64,000 nt of DNA from Toxoplasma gondii ME49 (Eukaryota; Apicomplexa; Conoidasida; Eucoccidiorida; Sarcocystidae): contig NC_031478.1 of the NCBI RefSeq assembly GCF_000006565.2, forward strand, positions 7,017,057 through 7,081,056, in the 5' to 3' direction. Below are positions 1 through 11,068 of the stretch, piece by piece (within the stretch, counting starts at the first letter, position 1; every line of letters begins with the position of its first letter). Below the pieces are notes generated by a model. It ran no database searches. It was given only the letters and a program-made list of their open reading frames with translations, and was not told the origin of the DNA. The position numbers and the translations under genes were made by a program.

Positions 1-387
1 ATTTTTTTCTGGAGACACGAACACCATCTAGGCCGCGGGAAACTCCTTTTTCGCCGCATCGTCTTCTTTTCGGTGTCTCTGTTCGTCTGTCTCGTCCCTC
101 AGTTCTTGCCGCAATTCGTTCCTAGTCGCCACTGTCCCTCGTTGTCTTGTCGTTCGTCTCCCCCATTCTTTCCGACTTTCGGACTTTGCGTTCTTCGTCT
201 GTCGCCTTCGATCACGGCTGTCTCCTTCATTCCGTTACTCTTCCCGGTTCTTCTGCGAGGCACCCCAGAGTCTCCCTCCTGCGACCCTTTCTCTCCTTCC
301 CTCTCCCTCTGAAGTCTTCCTCGACGATTTTTTTTTCATTCTTCGCGTCCCGCTGCTGAGTCGCTTCTCCGTTCTCGGCCCGCCGCC
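1..387 (+). promoter_or_regulatory. Leader and promoter region of PRMT5
   Basis: This stretch precedes the PRMT5 start codon. It is pyrimidine-rich with many TCTC and CCTC runs, as is common in leaders of this group. No TATA box or splice acceptor leading into the coding sequence is evident. Short open frames here have no protein-like composition. Confidence 0.5.
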
Positions 388-3327
388 ATGCCGCTGCATC
401 CGCCGTCGAACTCATGCCTCACAGGTCCGATCTACTTCGGAGTCGGCCTGCCCCACGCAGCTGTACGTACACCGTCCGCTCTCCACACGCACCTCCAGAA
501 TGTGCGAAGCAACTTGCAGTGCGACTTTGTGGTCATTCCCACAGCTGCCTTCTCTCCTGAGTACTACGAAGCACTGCCGCCTTCTTCGCCGGCTTCTTCC
601 TCTTCTTCGCCGGCTTCTTCCTCTGCTTTGCCGGCTTCTTCCTCTACTTTGCCCGCGTCTTCTTCTGTGGTTCCGAATGTTCGAGCTTCGATCCCTGTCG
701 AGCACTTGCCCGAGTTCGCGGCGCATCCGGAGAAGCAGCGCGCGCTGCCTTCTGCGTCGCTCGCTTCGTTTGCGTCTTGTTCGTTCCGGGGCGTCGACGG
801 CGGCCTCTCCGAGTTGCCTGTCTCTGTCGCCTTCTCTCCGAGCACGGGGTCGGACCTCGCCCTCGACTCACAGACCTGGGCGTCCTCAGTCGTCTGCGAA
901 CTGTCTCCGTGGATCGCGCCTGACAAGTGTCTCCGTCCGCCGCAGCCGTCGGTCTGTCGCGCCCGCGATTCCCTGCAGAAAACGTTGGAGGTCGCCTTCC
1001 CTTCCCCCGCGCTCTCGGTCTCGCCTTCTGCTGGCTCCTCTGCCTCTGCCGCGGTGCCGCCGCAGGTTGCTCACTGGTCCTTCCACGCGGCGGCATGGCA
1101 GCGCGAAATGCAGTGGGCGACACATGTGGGTGCGTACGCGGTGATTGCGCCTGCGCCGCTTCCTGGAGACGCGCCGATCGAGTACGCGAGACAGCTGAAG
1201 GCCGCGTTCAGTCAGCTGCAGCCGCCGTCCGTCTGGGTTCGGCTGCCGCTCCTCTACCCGCGCAGAAGCGAGGCCAGCGCCGCGGCGCCGAGAACGTTCG
1301 ACGACCCTTGGCAGCAGTGGAGGTTGATTCGAGCCTTCGTCGGCCACAACGCGGCTCTCGGCGTCTGTCTGGAAGTGACTGAGGACCTCCCCGACGAGGA
1401 GGAACTCGCCCGGTGGCTGGCGGAACCGGTGCGCGCGCTCCTCATCTCGCCTGCGATCTTCACCTGCGCGACGCGTGCAGGCGACGGACGAACTGAGGGG
1501 GAGAGTGCGGGCGTCGCGAGTCGGAGAGGCCGCGCCTCTCAGGATGACGACGAGCACAGACCTGGCGCGTCTGCGGAGAAGAAAACTCCGGAGGGGAGAG
1601 AGGCCCTTGCAGGGACTGCAGGGCGGAAGTCGGACGCGCAGTCGGTGGCTCTCAGTCCGAGACACTTTGCCTTTCTCGTGCGGTGCGCCGAACACCGCGT
1701 GAAAATCATCTTTCGTCAAGAGGAACAGACGTCGGGATGCGTCTCCTCCGACACTGTCGACTTGGCCAGTGCGCAAGCCTTTCCAGCGCTTGGCGAGGCG
1801 CGGCCTGCAGTCTCTACCACTGCGTTTTCCGTCATGGATCTCCAGCCGTATCTGTCGCACCTCGTCGCGCGCTTTCTCCAGCTGCCCACGCTGTCGCCGG
1901 CGGCGCTCTTCTCTGCGCCGTACCGAGACGTTCTGCAGTCGCCCATGCAGCCGCTCGCGGACAACCTAAGCACGATGAACTACGAAGTCTTCGAGAAAGA
2001 CCCTGTCAAGTACGTCCGCTATCGCCAGGCGACGCTCCGGCGTCTCCGCGAAATCTGGACCCCGACGCGCGCGGAGTCCGAAACAGAGAGACCGGAGACA
2101 CCCCAGAGAGGGGGCGCTGGCGTAAAGAAGCCGAAGAAGTCCAAGAAGAAGAGCCGCGCTTCTCACAGCTGTGAAACGAACAGCGACTTCGCCGAGTCCT
2201 GGAGCGAAGACGAGTCCTGCAGCTCTGCCGCTTCGGCTTATACGTGGTGTCTGAACGGCGAGGACTGTCCCGACCATGGGTGGTTGCCGGAAACCTTTCC
2301 TGGAGGCGGACGGTCGCGGCTCGTCATCATGGTGGTGGGCGCAGGTCGAGGGCCTCTCGTCCAGTCTGCACTGGACGCGCTGAAGGAGGCGCAGATTCCT
2401 CTCTGTCGCGTCCACCTCTACGCGGTGGAGAAGAACTGCAACGCGACGGTCACCCTGCGCGCGCGGCACCAGGGCGACCCGTGCGAAGGCTGGAGGGCAG
2501 TGCGCGTCGTCGAGTCCGACATGCGCGAGGTCGGACAGAAGGTGTCAGAGAAGGCAGACATTTTGATTTCTGAGTTGCTGGGGAGTTTCGGCGACAACGA
2601 ACTTTCTGTCGAGTGTCTCCACGGGGCGCAGAAGCTGCTGAGGCGCGGCGGTATCTCCATTCCGACCGCGTACGTCTCCAGCGTGGAACCTGTGAGCGCG
2701 TCGAAACTCTGGACGGCCATCGACAGCTACGGAGACGCGAAGCACTTCGAGTCGCCGTACGTCGTCGACTTCTTCGCAGTGTACAGACCTGGCGCAGAGG
2801 GCCCTCTCGAATGCTTCCACTTCAAGCATCCAGAGGCCCTCCTCCCTTTCGCTGACGACGAAGAGCAGACGCGCGAGGGGGACCAGGCGACCGAGACGCA
2901 GCCGCGCAGCGGACCGAGTCGGAAGACGCGCGCTGAGAGGAATGCGGAGACCAGCGTCGCGCTGCAGAAGAAGGTCGCCCCGAGTGCGCAGCAACTGACG
3001 CTGTGGAGACACCGCCGGACGCGACTCGCATGGCACATGAAGGCGGACGCCGTCGTCCATGGACTGGCAGGATATTTCCACTGCTGTTTGTACAAAGACG
3101 TGTACATTTCGATCGACCCGCGCTCGTTCTCAGAAGGCATGTTCAGCTGGTTTCCCCTCTTCCTCCCCTTCCGCGTCCCAGTGTACGTACAGCGCGGCGC
3201 CGAACTCGAGGTCTACCTCGCGCGCGAAGGCGACGAACACCGCGTCTGGTACGAGTGGGCTGTCATGCAGCCGCAGCAGAGCGACATTTACAATCACCTT
3301 GGGAAACATTACTTCATCGGAAAATGA
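388..3327 (+). CDS. PRMT5: Protein arginine N-methyltransferase 5 (type II, symmetric)
   Basis: This gene transfers methyl groups from S-adenosylmethionine to arginines, giving monomethyl and symmetric dimethyl arginine on histones and Sm-type splicing proteins; the family works in nucleus and cytosol. It is a single exon of 979 residues, against about 637 in animals. The extra length lies in an N-terminal Ser/Pro/Ala repeat (about residues 65-95) and Arg/Lys-rich inserts (about 370-410 and 560-620). The segment containing YEVFEKDP, near residue 531, carries the Phe that fixes symmetric product specificity in PRMT5. The cofactor loop reads VVGAGRGPL near residue 648. The double-E loop reads SELLGSFGDNELS near residue 728 and contains both catalytic Glu residues. 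The C-terminal beta-barrel domain is present, with an acidic/Arg-rich insert, and ends in YFIGK. I chose the first ATG of the frame. No partner subunit such as MEP50 is encoded nearby. Confidence 0.97.
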   Translation: MPLHPPSNSCLTGPIYFGVGLPHAAVRTPSALHTHLQNVRSNLQCDFVVIPTAAFSPEYYEALPPSSPASSSSSPASSSALPASSSTLPASSSVVPNVRASIPVEHLPEFAAHPEKQRALPSASLASFASCSFRGVDGGLSELPVSVAFSPSTGSDLALDSQTWASSVVCELSPWIAPDKCLRPPQPSVCRARDSLQKTLEVAFPSPALSVSPSAGSSASAAVPPQVAHWSFHAAAWQREMQWATHVGAYAVIAPAPLPGDAPIEYARQLKAAFSQLQPPSVWVRLPLLYPRRSEASAAAPRTFDDPWQQWRLIRAFVGHNAALGVCLEVTEDLPDEEELARWLAEPVRALLISPAIFTCATRAGDGRTEGESAGVASRRGRASQDDDEHRPGASAEKKTPEGREALAGTAGRKSDAQSVALSPRHFAFLVRCAEHRVKIIFRQEEQTSGCVSSDTVDLASAQAFPALGEARPAVSTTAFSVMDLQPYLSHLVARFLQLPTLSPAALFSAPYRDVLQSPMQPLADNLSTMNYEVFEKDPVKYVRYRQATLRRLREIWTPTRAESETERPETPQRGGAGVKKPKKSKKKSRASHSCETNSDFAESWSEDESCSSAASAYTWCLNGEDCPDHGWLPETFPGGGRSRLVIMVVGAGRGPLVQSALDALKEAQIPLCRVHLYAVEKNCNATVTLRARHQGDPCEGWRAVRVVESDMREVGQKVSEKADILISELLGSFGDNELSVECLHGAQKLLRRGGISIPTAYVSSVEPVSASKLWTAIDSYGDAKHFESPYVVDFFAVYRPGAEGPLECFHFKHPEALLPFADDEEQTREGDQATETQPRSGPSRKTRAERNAETSVALQKKVAPSAQQLTLWRHRRTRLAWHMKADAVVHGLAGYFHCCLYKDVYISIDPRSFSEGMFSWFPLFLPFRVPVYVQRGAELEVYLAREGDEHRVWYEWAVMQPQQSDIYNHLGKHYFIGK

Positions 3328-6121
3328 GCTGAACGAAAGAGAAGACCCAGGCTCCGACACCAAAAACAGAGGCCCATAAAGCAACACAGAGCGACAGAGA
3401 GAGAGAGAGAAAAGAGGGGCGGTAAGAAAAGGGGAGACGCAGTTCGGTGAAAGGTGGTGAGAATGTTTGCGGTGTGCATGCGATGAGGTTCGCAGTTGCC
3501 GCGCTTCGTTGTTTTCGAGGCTCAAGGCAAGTGCCTGCGCGTGGATAAAGGACAAGGAGGTCTGGGAGGCGGAGGCGAGTCTGAGGCTGTGCTTTCTCGT
3601 GACGCGCCTTTAGGAATCTTGACTGTGTAGAGACTGGGAGATTTCGTTTTCTTTTTTAAAGTGGAGGGAGTGCGGAAGTCCGGCGAAGCATTGTCGTCTC
3701 AACCTTCAATACGCGAACGACTGGTCCTCTCGTCTGCGAATCTGTTCAACGTCGTTTCACGTTGTCGCTTTTTCCAGCGACGAACTGGCCTCTGTTCCTC
3801 TGGCCCGCGCGCCAGAGTCGCCGTTGTCGGGTCTCTTTGTGGGGTGTCTCGGCCGTCTCTTCTGTCTGTGTGCGAAACGCATGCATCTCCTTGCCAGACT
3901 CCGCAGTGGACCGAGCTGACGAGGCGCAGAGGCCTCAAACTGCATGCGCGGACTGGAGCGAAAGAGATGCCTGGTGACAGCCCATTCAACAAGGCGGCGG
4001 CAGGTGCGAAATCCATGCTTCCAAATACAGGCGGAGCAAGTTTTGTACGAATTCAGCGAAGCAGCAAGTGAAGCCGACAACTGCGGGTGACTGTAGGGGT
4101 GACACTGTAGTGTAGCGCGCCACTGAAACGGCAAACGAAAACGCAGTTTTGAAGAGACTCACGAACCGAAGTCCTCAGACGTCTCGGAGATTCCTTCACG
4201 ATCGTCGACGTATCGACTGTGGAGAAGTGGACAAACAAGATGAGAAGGAAGCGACTCTTTCGAAAGAAAGCCTTCGACGAAATCCTAAAAACGTTCACGC
4301 TTCTCCCAAGAGTTGCTCACGTCTGTTTTCTTCTTTTTCCACAACTGAACTGCGTCAGTGAGACAGCAGACGTGAAGGGGGAGTTCTGAAGTTTAACATT
4401 TTTCTGAAATTAAAGCTGCAGAAACCTGCCGTTTCAACGGGCTGTGCCCGCGGCTGCGCAGGAGGGAGAATTGGGGAGAGAGCAAACGTCGAAGGCAAAC
4501 TTTTAGATTCAGGTAGAAAAGACTTCTTTCCAGTGAGACAAGAGAGTCTTCATGGAGCGAAGAAAGAAAGAGGTCTGCGATTCGAACTAAAGACAAAGGA
4601 TTCTTTCCTCTGAGACTAAAAGATAAAGAATCTCTTCACTGAGAGGAAACGAGCATTTCGTTTCAGCAGAGTGCTGGCGAGAACGAACAGCATGCGGCCA
4701 GAGTGCTCAGCAGGCAGAAGACCCCCAGCGAGGGGTTCCGGGTCTCAACGGAAACAGTTTGTTTCTTTCTCGACGGGAGAGTCTCGTATATGTTCTTTTA
4801 GAAAGAACACAGATGCTCTTCGGCAAGCAGAAAAAACGAGACAGGAAACACAGGAGACCCTTCTCGAGTTGAGGAGCACGCGACGGAACAGAAAAAACGG
4901 CGAGAAAACGGCTGCGTAGACAGCAACGCAACAACTGAAATATACATAAATATAGTATATTGCATGTATTTCGTCGATGTTTTCGCATTCGCCCCTTTCG
5001 ACATACCCACTGTCTGGATGACAAAAATTCTCTGAAGTGAAACAGAAGGAACTGCGCAAGTGCAGGAATCCGAGGAATAATGCCCCTTTCAACAAGGCGA
5101 GCACCCTTTTCAAGAAAGAATACACTTTCAAGGAGAAGAAATCTTTCTCGCATTCGCTGCATCGCCGTTCCCTGTCTTGTCGTTACACGGAAGAAGAGGA
5201 ACGTCAAGAGAACAAGAGAGGCCGACGTCGCTGCGGCTCAGAGGATCCAAAAACGGCTGAAATGTATGCGATCGAGGAGCGCATGCAAATCCGAGTGACT
5301 CTCACTGTCTGTGACAGAAGGCCGAGACAAAATGGACTGCCGCGTACGAGACGCTGTCAGCAGCGCGAATGGCGACCCTCACACGAGATAAAAAAAGACA
5401 AGTAACTGCATGCGCTGCACAAACATATATACATATATAGCAATGGAATAGGAACTCTGTATACTACATATGCATATACATAATCTGTACACAAGTTATG
5501 AATAGTCTCTGTATCTGTGTAGGATATGTGGGCTCCTGAGTGCATCTGCGTGTATTATGCAGAAGGCGATGTCGGCTGCAGGCAAGTAAAGATACACTTT
5601 TGATGAGCGAAAGAGGTAAAAATGTGAATGTGAGAGCATGCACAGTTGAGACCCATTGACTGAAGCGAAAAACGGATTGAGAACGGATTCGCAGAGAAAA
5701 AAACACAGAGAGAACTTTTGTTTCCTCTCGCGTGTCTGCAACCCCAGAGAGAAAAGCCTTCCTGAAGCGGCTCGTACACCTGCATCTTCGCTCAGGTGTA
5801 TATCCACCGGGCTCAAACGCAGTCGAGCGACGGCACAGAGACAAACTGGGCTCCACCAACAAAGTGAGGGAGCGGCGCGCGAGACAGAGGCACTCCAGCG
5901 CGACCGGGACTTCTGAATGTACCAGTCGATCCAGCTCCACTTTCTCCTGTCGCCACAGGACCCCGGCCAATGCCTCCAATCCTCTCTTCCTCTCATTGTT
6001 CTTCTTCCTCTCCTCTTTCTCTGCTTCTTCTGCCGTGGAGAGAAGAGCCTCCCCCGTTTTCTACGTTCGTTCGCCGCCTCGGTCTCCGCGCCTTCCGTCG
6101 CAGCCTGTGTTGAGAGAGCGC
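3328..6121. other. Convergent intergenic region, PRMT5 / AP2 factor
   Basis: This 2.8 kb stretch lies between two genes that converge, so it should hold both 3' untranslated regions. Composition is mixed, with an AT-richer part near 4920-4980 and 5420-5520. The open frames in it are short and have no coding character. I see no RNA gene or mobile element. Confidence 0.6.
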
Positions 6122-9100
6122 CTACTCGCGCCTCTGGTCGAGGCCAACTTCTGCGAGCGCGTGGAGAAGTCGGACCTGGACGTCTGGTGAGCAGGAACTG
6201 GGGAGAAGAGAGTTTCTCAGAAATCCAGAAAACACACTGCAGAGCGCCGCGACATCCTTCAGCTCGGCCGCGGCAGCGACGCGTTGCTGGAGGGCCTCCA
6301 CGAGGTCAAGGTACCCCGGGAGCGACGGCGCGTGAGCGCGAGAGACGAGCAAGCTGTCTCGACAGTTGATTTTGAGGTCCGTCAGCAAGCAGCAGAGAGC
6401 AATTTTGTACAGAGGCAAGACGCCAGCTTCGGTCGCCGACTTTTGCTCAGGAACTGAGGAAACTGCATGCTGTTCGGGGGCTCCAGAAGAGGCGAGAGAC
6501 GACAGGTCAGGGCGAGGAGGAGGCGAAGGCCGAGAAGAGGAACGCGTTTGAAAAGCCTCGGGAGCTGCGAAGGCGTTGCTGGCACCCGTCTGAGAAGAGA
6601 CAGCAAATCAGACAGAGACACACAGTCCTTCATGTACAGACATAATTATATATATATATATATATGTATATATATGTATAATGTAATCACATGTATACTT
6701 ATATTGATGTGTAACGATGCAAACATTAACATATATTTATAATTATTTACTGTGCACACACATTTGCAACAAGCGCGGAGAACGTTTCAGACTTTTTCGA
6801 GGTGTACAAAGAGAGACACGGGCTCCTCTGTCTTTTCTTTTTGGACGATAACTATTCCTTTGTGCGTGAAAAGAATGGAGTCGTAACTTGGAACAAGACG
6901 GCGAGGCGCCGGGTTCCCTGCTCGCCGTTTCCAGCTTGCAGATGTTTCTGTTCTGCTTAGCTGCATGCGCTAGATAGGGCTTAGCACCCTGCAGACTTCC
7001 ACAGCCTTTCTCTGGCACCGGGGTCTTCTCCCGAGACAGCCAAGAAGATCCAAAGCCAAGAAGCGCGACCGGAGGGCACTGAGTGTGACTACAAAACCAG
7101 CGCTCCGACCGAAATTCCCAAAGCTTCCGACTGTTTTAAAATGTGAAAAGAAGATAAAAAACGGCGGCTTACCCCGCCTGGCGCCGCCGATGCTTCTTCA
7201 TCATGGGGCGACGTCGTTGTCGTGGAACTTGCAACGCGTGTGGCTGTGTCGCGAGCGCCTCCATCGATCTGCATCTGGCCTCTTTCCTCGAAACCTGGTG
7301 CATGTGCTCCTGCGTTCTTCGCCGCGAGAGCCCCCGCCAAGCTGCATGCGCCGGGCCAGGACTGGAGGCCGGCGCTCTCGGGAGTCTCCTTCTCGCCTGC
7401 GCGCTCGGTTCCCTCTCCCCCCCCGTCTCCCTCGTCTGTCTGTTGTGTGTGTTCATCTCCACGGGCTCCAGGGCAAGGCCGCGCCAGAGAGGCGCTGAGC
7501 GGAAGACGCGAAGGCAGGGCGTCCTGCACGGCGATGGAGGCGTCCGTTTCGCAGCCGAGGTCAGTCAGATGAACCTGAGACGCGAGAGGTTCCGCCTGCG
7601 CGTTGTCTTGGCCAGACGCGATCCGCGAAGCGCAAGACTCAGGCGCCAGCGCGGGAAGGTCGCTGAGCTTGGAGGGCAGCAAGACAGGAGCCTCGGCCGC
7701 GGAGCCGGTCGCCAGAGGCAGAGACCGAGAGCACACCGAAGAAGCAGCTGCGCGCGCCGCGAGACGGTGCGCCGTGTCTCCCGCTGCGGTCGTCGTTGTT
7801 TCCGCAGAAACAGGCGAGTAGAGACACGGATTTCTCAAGGTGCTACCGAACGATAGAACTTCTGCGACCGGAGACTCTGCGCCGCTCGGCACCTGTGTGC
7901 TTCCAGTTTCCCCTGTGGAATCCTCGAAGTTGGTGTTGAGAGCTGTCGCCTCGCCAGAGAGGCCGTGGACTGGCGAGAAGGCTTGGAGGGAAGCGGGGGA
8001 GAGACCGAAGAGCGAGGCAGCCACAGGAGGCACGTCGAGCATCCCCGCTTCCCAGCTGTTCCCTGCGGACTGTGCCGCTTCGGGTGCCAGGCTTTTCGGA
8101 AAGGCAGCGCCTGCAGGCGCAGTAGCAAAGACGGCACTGCGTGGACTCACCCGATTGGCCTCAACCTTCAGACTCGCGGCTCGCGGCGGGGTCTGTACAC
8201 CGCGAGGAAGTCGCCGCCCTCGCTCGACGTGAGACGCTGCGCGCTTCGAACCCCCGCCCGGAGTCGCAACCTCCTCCTCGGCCGACTCACTCCGCTGTAC
8301 ACACACCGCAGTGAGCGGCGCGGCGTCCGGACTCGCAGCCTTCTGAGCAGGCAGCTGGCGGTAGTTCTGTTGCTTGAACTCGACCGCGAGACGGTGGGCT
8401 CCGTAGAAACCGAACTTGGAGACCGAGAAACGCCGGTACGTCGTGGACCCCTGCTGCTTCCACTGGGCAATCCAGCTGCACATCAAACAGAGAGAGATCG
8501 AGAGTCTGCGTCGTCTCAGACGCCTGAGAGCAGGAGGCTAAACCTAGGCGCGGAGCATGGCCTGTCATAACCCCAAGAGGAGATCTGCTCCGTGGTGGCA
8601 CTGCCGAGCCCCTCAGAGTGGAGACGCTCGCATACGTAGAACAGCCGAAAAAAAACTCGAGATACACACACACACACAGACACAGACACCACAGCGGTGC
8701 TTTCCTGAATGCACATATCTCACCTTTGGTTCGTGAAGTCGAAGCTAACGCGTTCGACTCTGGGCATCTGTGCTACGAGTTCCGCCCAACTCATCTCGCG
8801 CTTCCCCACTGAGTTGTCCGCGACGCAGAGCGCTCGCGCCGAGGCTGCGGCGCTCGCGAATTTCCCCCGTCGCGCAGACCCCCCAGCCGTCTCGCCTCCG
8901 TTTTCTGTACACCCGGCGAGTCCGCGCGCTCGTCGGGGGCTTCCCGCTGTGGGACTGGCTCTCGGTTTCACGGGGGTCAGCGTGGTGTGTTCCTCATCTT
9001 TCCGAGAAGTTGGAAAAGCGTTTCCCGGATTCCCTCTGGGCGTCCGTGTGGCGGGAGTTGCCCCGTCTTGCCGCTGCTTCTCGACCATCAGGCGCCGGTG

Positions 9101-11068
9101 CTCAATCGCGAGTTCGCGCGCCTTTTCAAATCCGTACTTTTTCGCGGAGAAATGCTTGTGGACGGGATGTCGGCGCTCCCGCCACGTCGCGATCCACCCC
9201 TGGTTCCAGCGGTCGAAACAGACGCCGGGAACATGTTCGCACCGCCTTGCGCGGCTTGCAAAATCCTCGGCCTCTCCTTCGGGGGTCTCCACACCGGCCG
9301 GCACCTTGCTGGTCGCGCGGGCGCGGGCCTTCTCGGCTTGTCGGCCTTTGCCTCTCGCGCGAGGCGTGGAGCCGTCCGGAGCCTCCGTCCCGGTGCAGCT
9401 GCCGAGCTTCTGCTCTGCATGCGCCAGGCACGACGAACGCCCTGCCTCCTGTCGCGGAGAAGCGGCTTCGCGGTGCGGCTGACTCGGCGTCGCGCGCAGA
9501 CTCGCGAGCAGACTCGGGTGCTGCTGGAGCACCGCCAGCGCCGCCGCGACGTCCAGCGCAGCAGAGGCGCGTGGAGATTTTTCGTCGGAGGCGAGCGCGG
9601 CCGCGCATCGGGCAGAAAGCGAGGCCGGGGCGTCGCGGCGAGTCGACGAGGGGAGTGGAGACGGTGCATGAAGGTCCGCAGAAGCTGGACGCGGCGCGGG
9701 GGTCGCGGAGACAGAGGCGAGGAGCGCGGCCGCCTCCAGCTGCTGCAGGACGGCCGACACAGAGTCGCAGGAAGCAGCAGCGGGAGGCGCTTCGAACGCG
9801 GTAGTGAGTCGGGACAGCAGGGCGGGGGAAAGCGAGGCGGGAGAAAGTGAGGCGAGAGAAACAGCTTCGCCCTCAGCAGAAGCCGAGACAGCGGCCGAAC
9901 CTGAGTTGGAGACGGATGAAGCTGCACTGGAGACGAGTGAAGAGGGCGCGAGCGAGCGCGTCAGAAGATCCAGCAACGCGCGTGGAGACGAAACACCTTC
10001 GGGAAAAGGAGTCGCCGACTTGGACTCGCACTCGACCGTCTTTCGACGTTTCGCCGCAGACTCCGGAGACAGCGACAGCGTCGAAGACGACCGGGTGTAG
10101 CTGCTGCAGCCAAATGAGGCAGAGTCGGCCCGGAATGGACTGTCGCCGGCCTCCGACGCCCTCTCAGGGGTCCTGGAGTGGAAGTCGAGGTTCGCGGGGC
10201 CGAGCGAGGGGGAGGCGGTCTGCCAGGTCCCCGCGCGAGTCGCCGTTGAAAGTGCCGCCAGCTGCTGTTCGGGCGTGAGGCTGCGCAGGAGAAGCAATGA
10301 AGACGGAGAGAGACCGAGGCGCGAAAGAGACGAAGGCGAAAAGGCAGAGGTCGGCGTCGTGTCAGCAGACTCTAGACTGCGGGAAGGCGGGAGCGCCAGA
10401 GGAAGAGACAGCGAGTACGGCGGTGCGGAGGGCTGCACAGATACCTGGGAGGGGAGCGCCGCTTCTGCGAGATTGATAGCGGGGAGCAGAACCGATTCGT
10501 TCACGGTCGTCGGAAGAGGCTGCGCCCCGTCGCTGGCGTCAGACACTCTCTCGGCTGCAGGGGACTGCGCGGGATGTGCCGCGACAGTTTTTTCCCCGCG
10601 GGACGGTTTGGGCGCCGCCGACTTCTTCGCCGCTGCAAGAGTTTCGGCGAGGCTGGACAAAGGAGGCGCTTGATCGCTTTTGAGCGCCCCTCCGGCGTCC
10701 GAAAAAAATTCACTGACATCCGCGCGACACAGCGAGGCTGGCGCGGCCGCGGGACTGACAGGCGTTTTGAGGCGGCCGACGGAATTCGCCGCGGTCCAGT
10801 CTCCCCAACCGTCGACCGCCGTGGAGATGGCAGACGACAGCGCCGATGCAGGCTCCTGGGAAGTGAGTGGAACGACGTTTTCCGCGTCGGAAAGACCTCG
10901 CTCCAGGACAGCAGGCGTTTCCATCGAAAGTCCACTTGCGCAGTGTTGCTCACGGGACGTCGCCTTGAGTGTATCGACACCTGGCTTGCAGGAATCGCCC
11001 TCGGGAGCGTCGCCTGCAGGATGGCTGCGAGGAACAGTTTGGTTCATTTTGACGGATCGACGGAACAT
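6122..11068 (-). CDS. ApiAP2 transcription factor, two AP2 domains plus ACDC domain
   Basis: This is a sequence-specific DNA-binding regulator of the apicomplexan AP2 family. My model has exons 11068-8724, 8475-7173 and 6589-6122, which join in frame to 1371 residues. The first AP2 domain (about residues 608-666, near 9070-9245) includes the pattern GWIATW followed by HFSAKKYGF. The second (about 769-820) is cut by the first intron and includes WIAQW and RRFSVSKFGF. The last about 95 residues, beginning LPLYKIALCCLLTDL, match the ACDC domain found at the C-terminus of many ApiAP2 proteins. The rest is Ser/Ala/Pro-rich and probably disordered. The first ATG is at 11068; a second at 11047 has a better start context (CAAAATG). 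DNA target and stage of expression cannot be read from sequence, and I do not assign it to a numbered AP2 gene. Confidence 0.94.
6645..6681. repeat. TA microsatellite in AP2 intron 2
   Basis: A run of TATA with a few TG steps lies inside the intron between 7172 and 6590 of the AP2 factor gene. No function is apparent. Confidence 0.9.
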
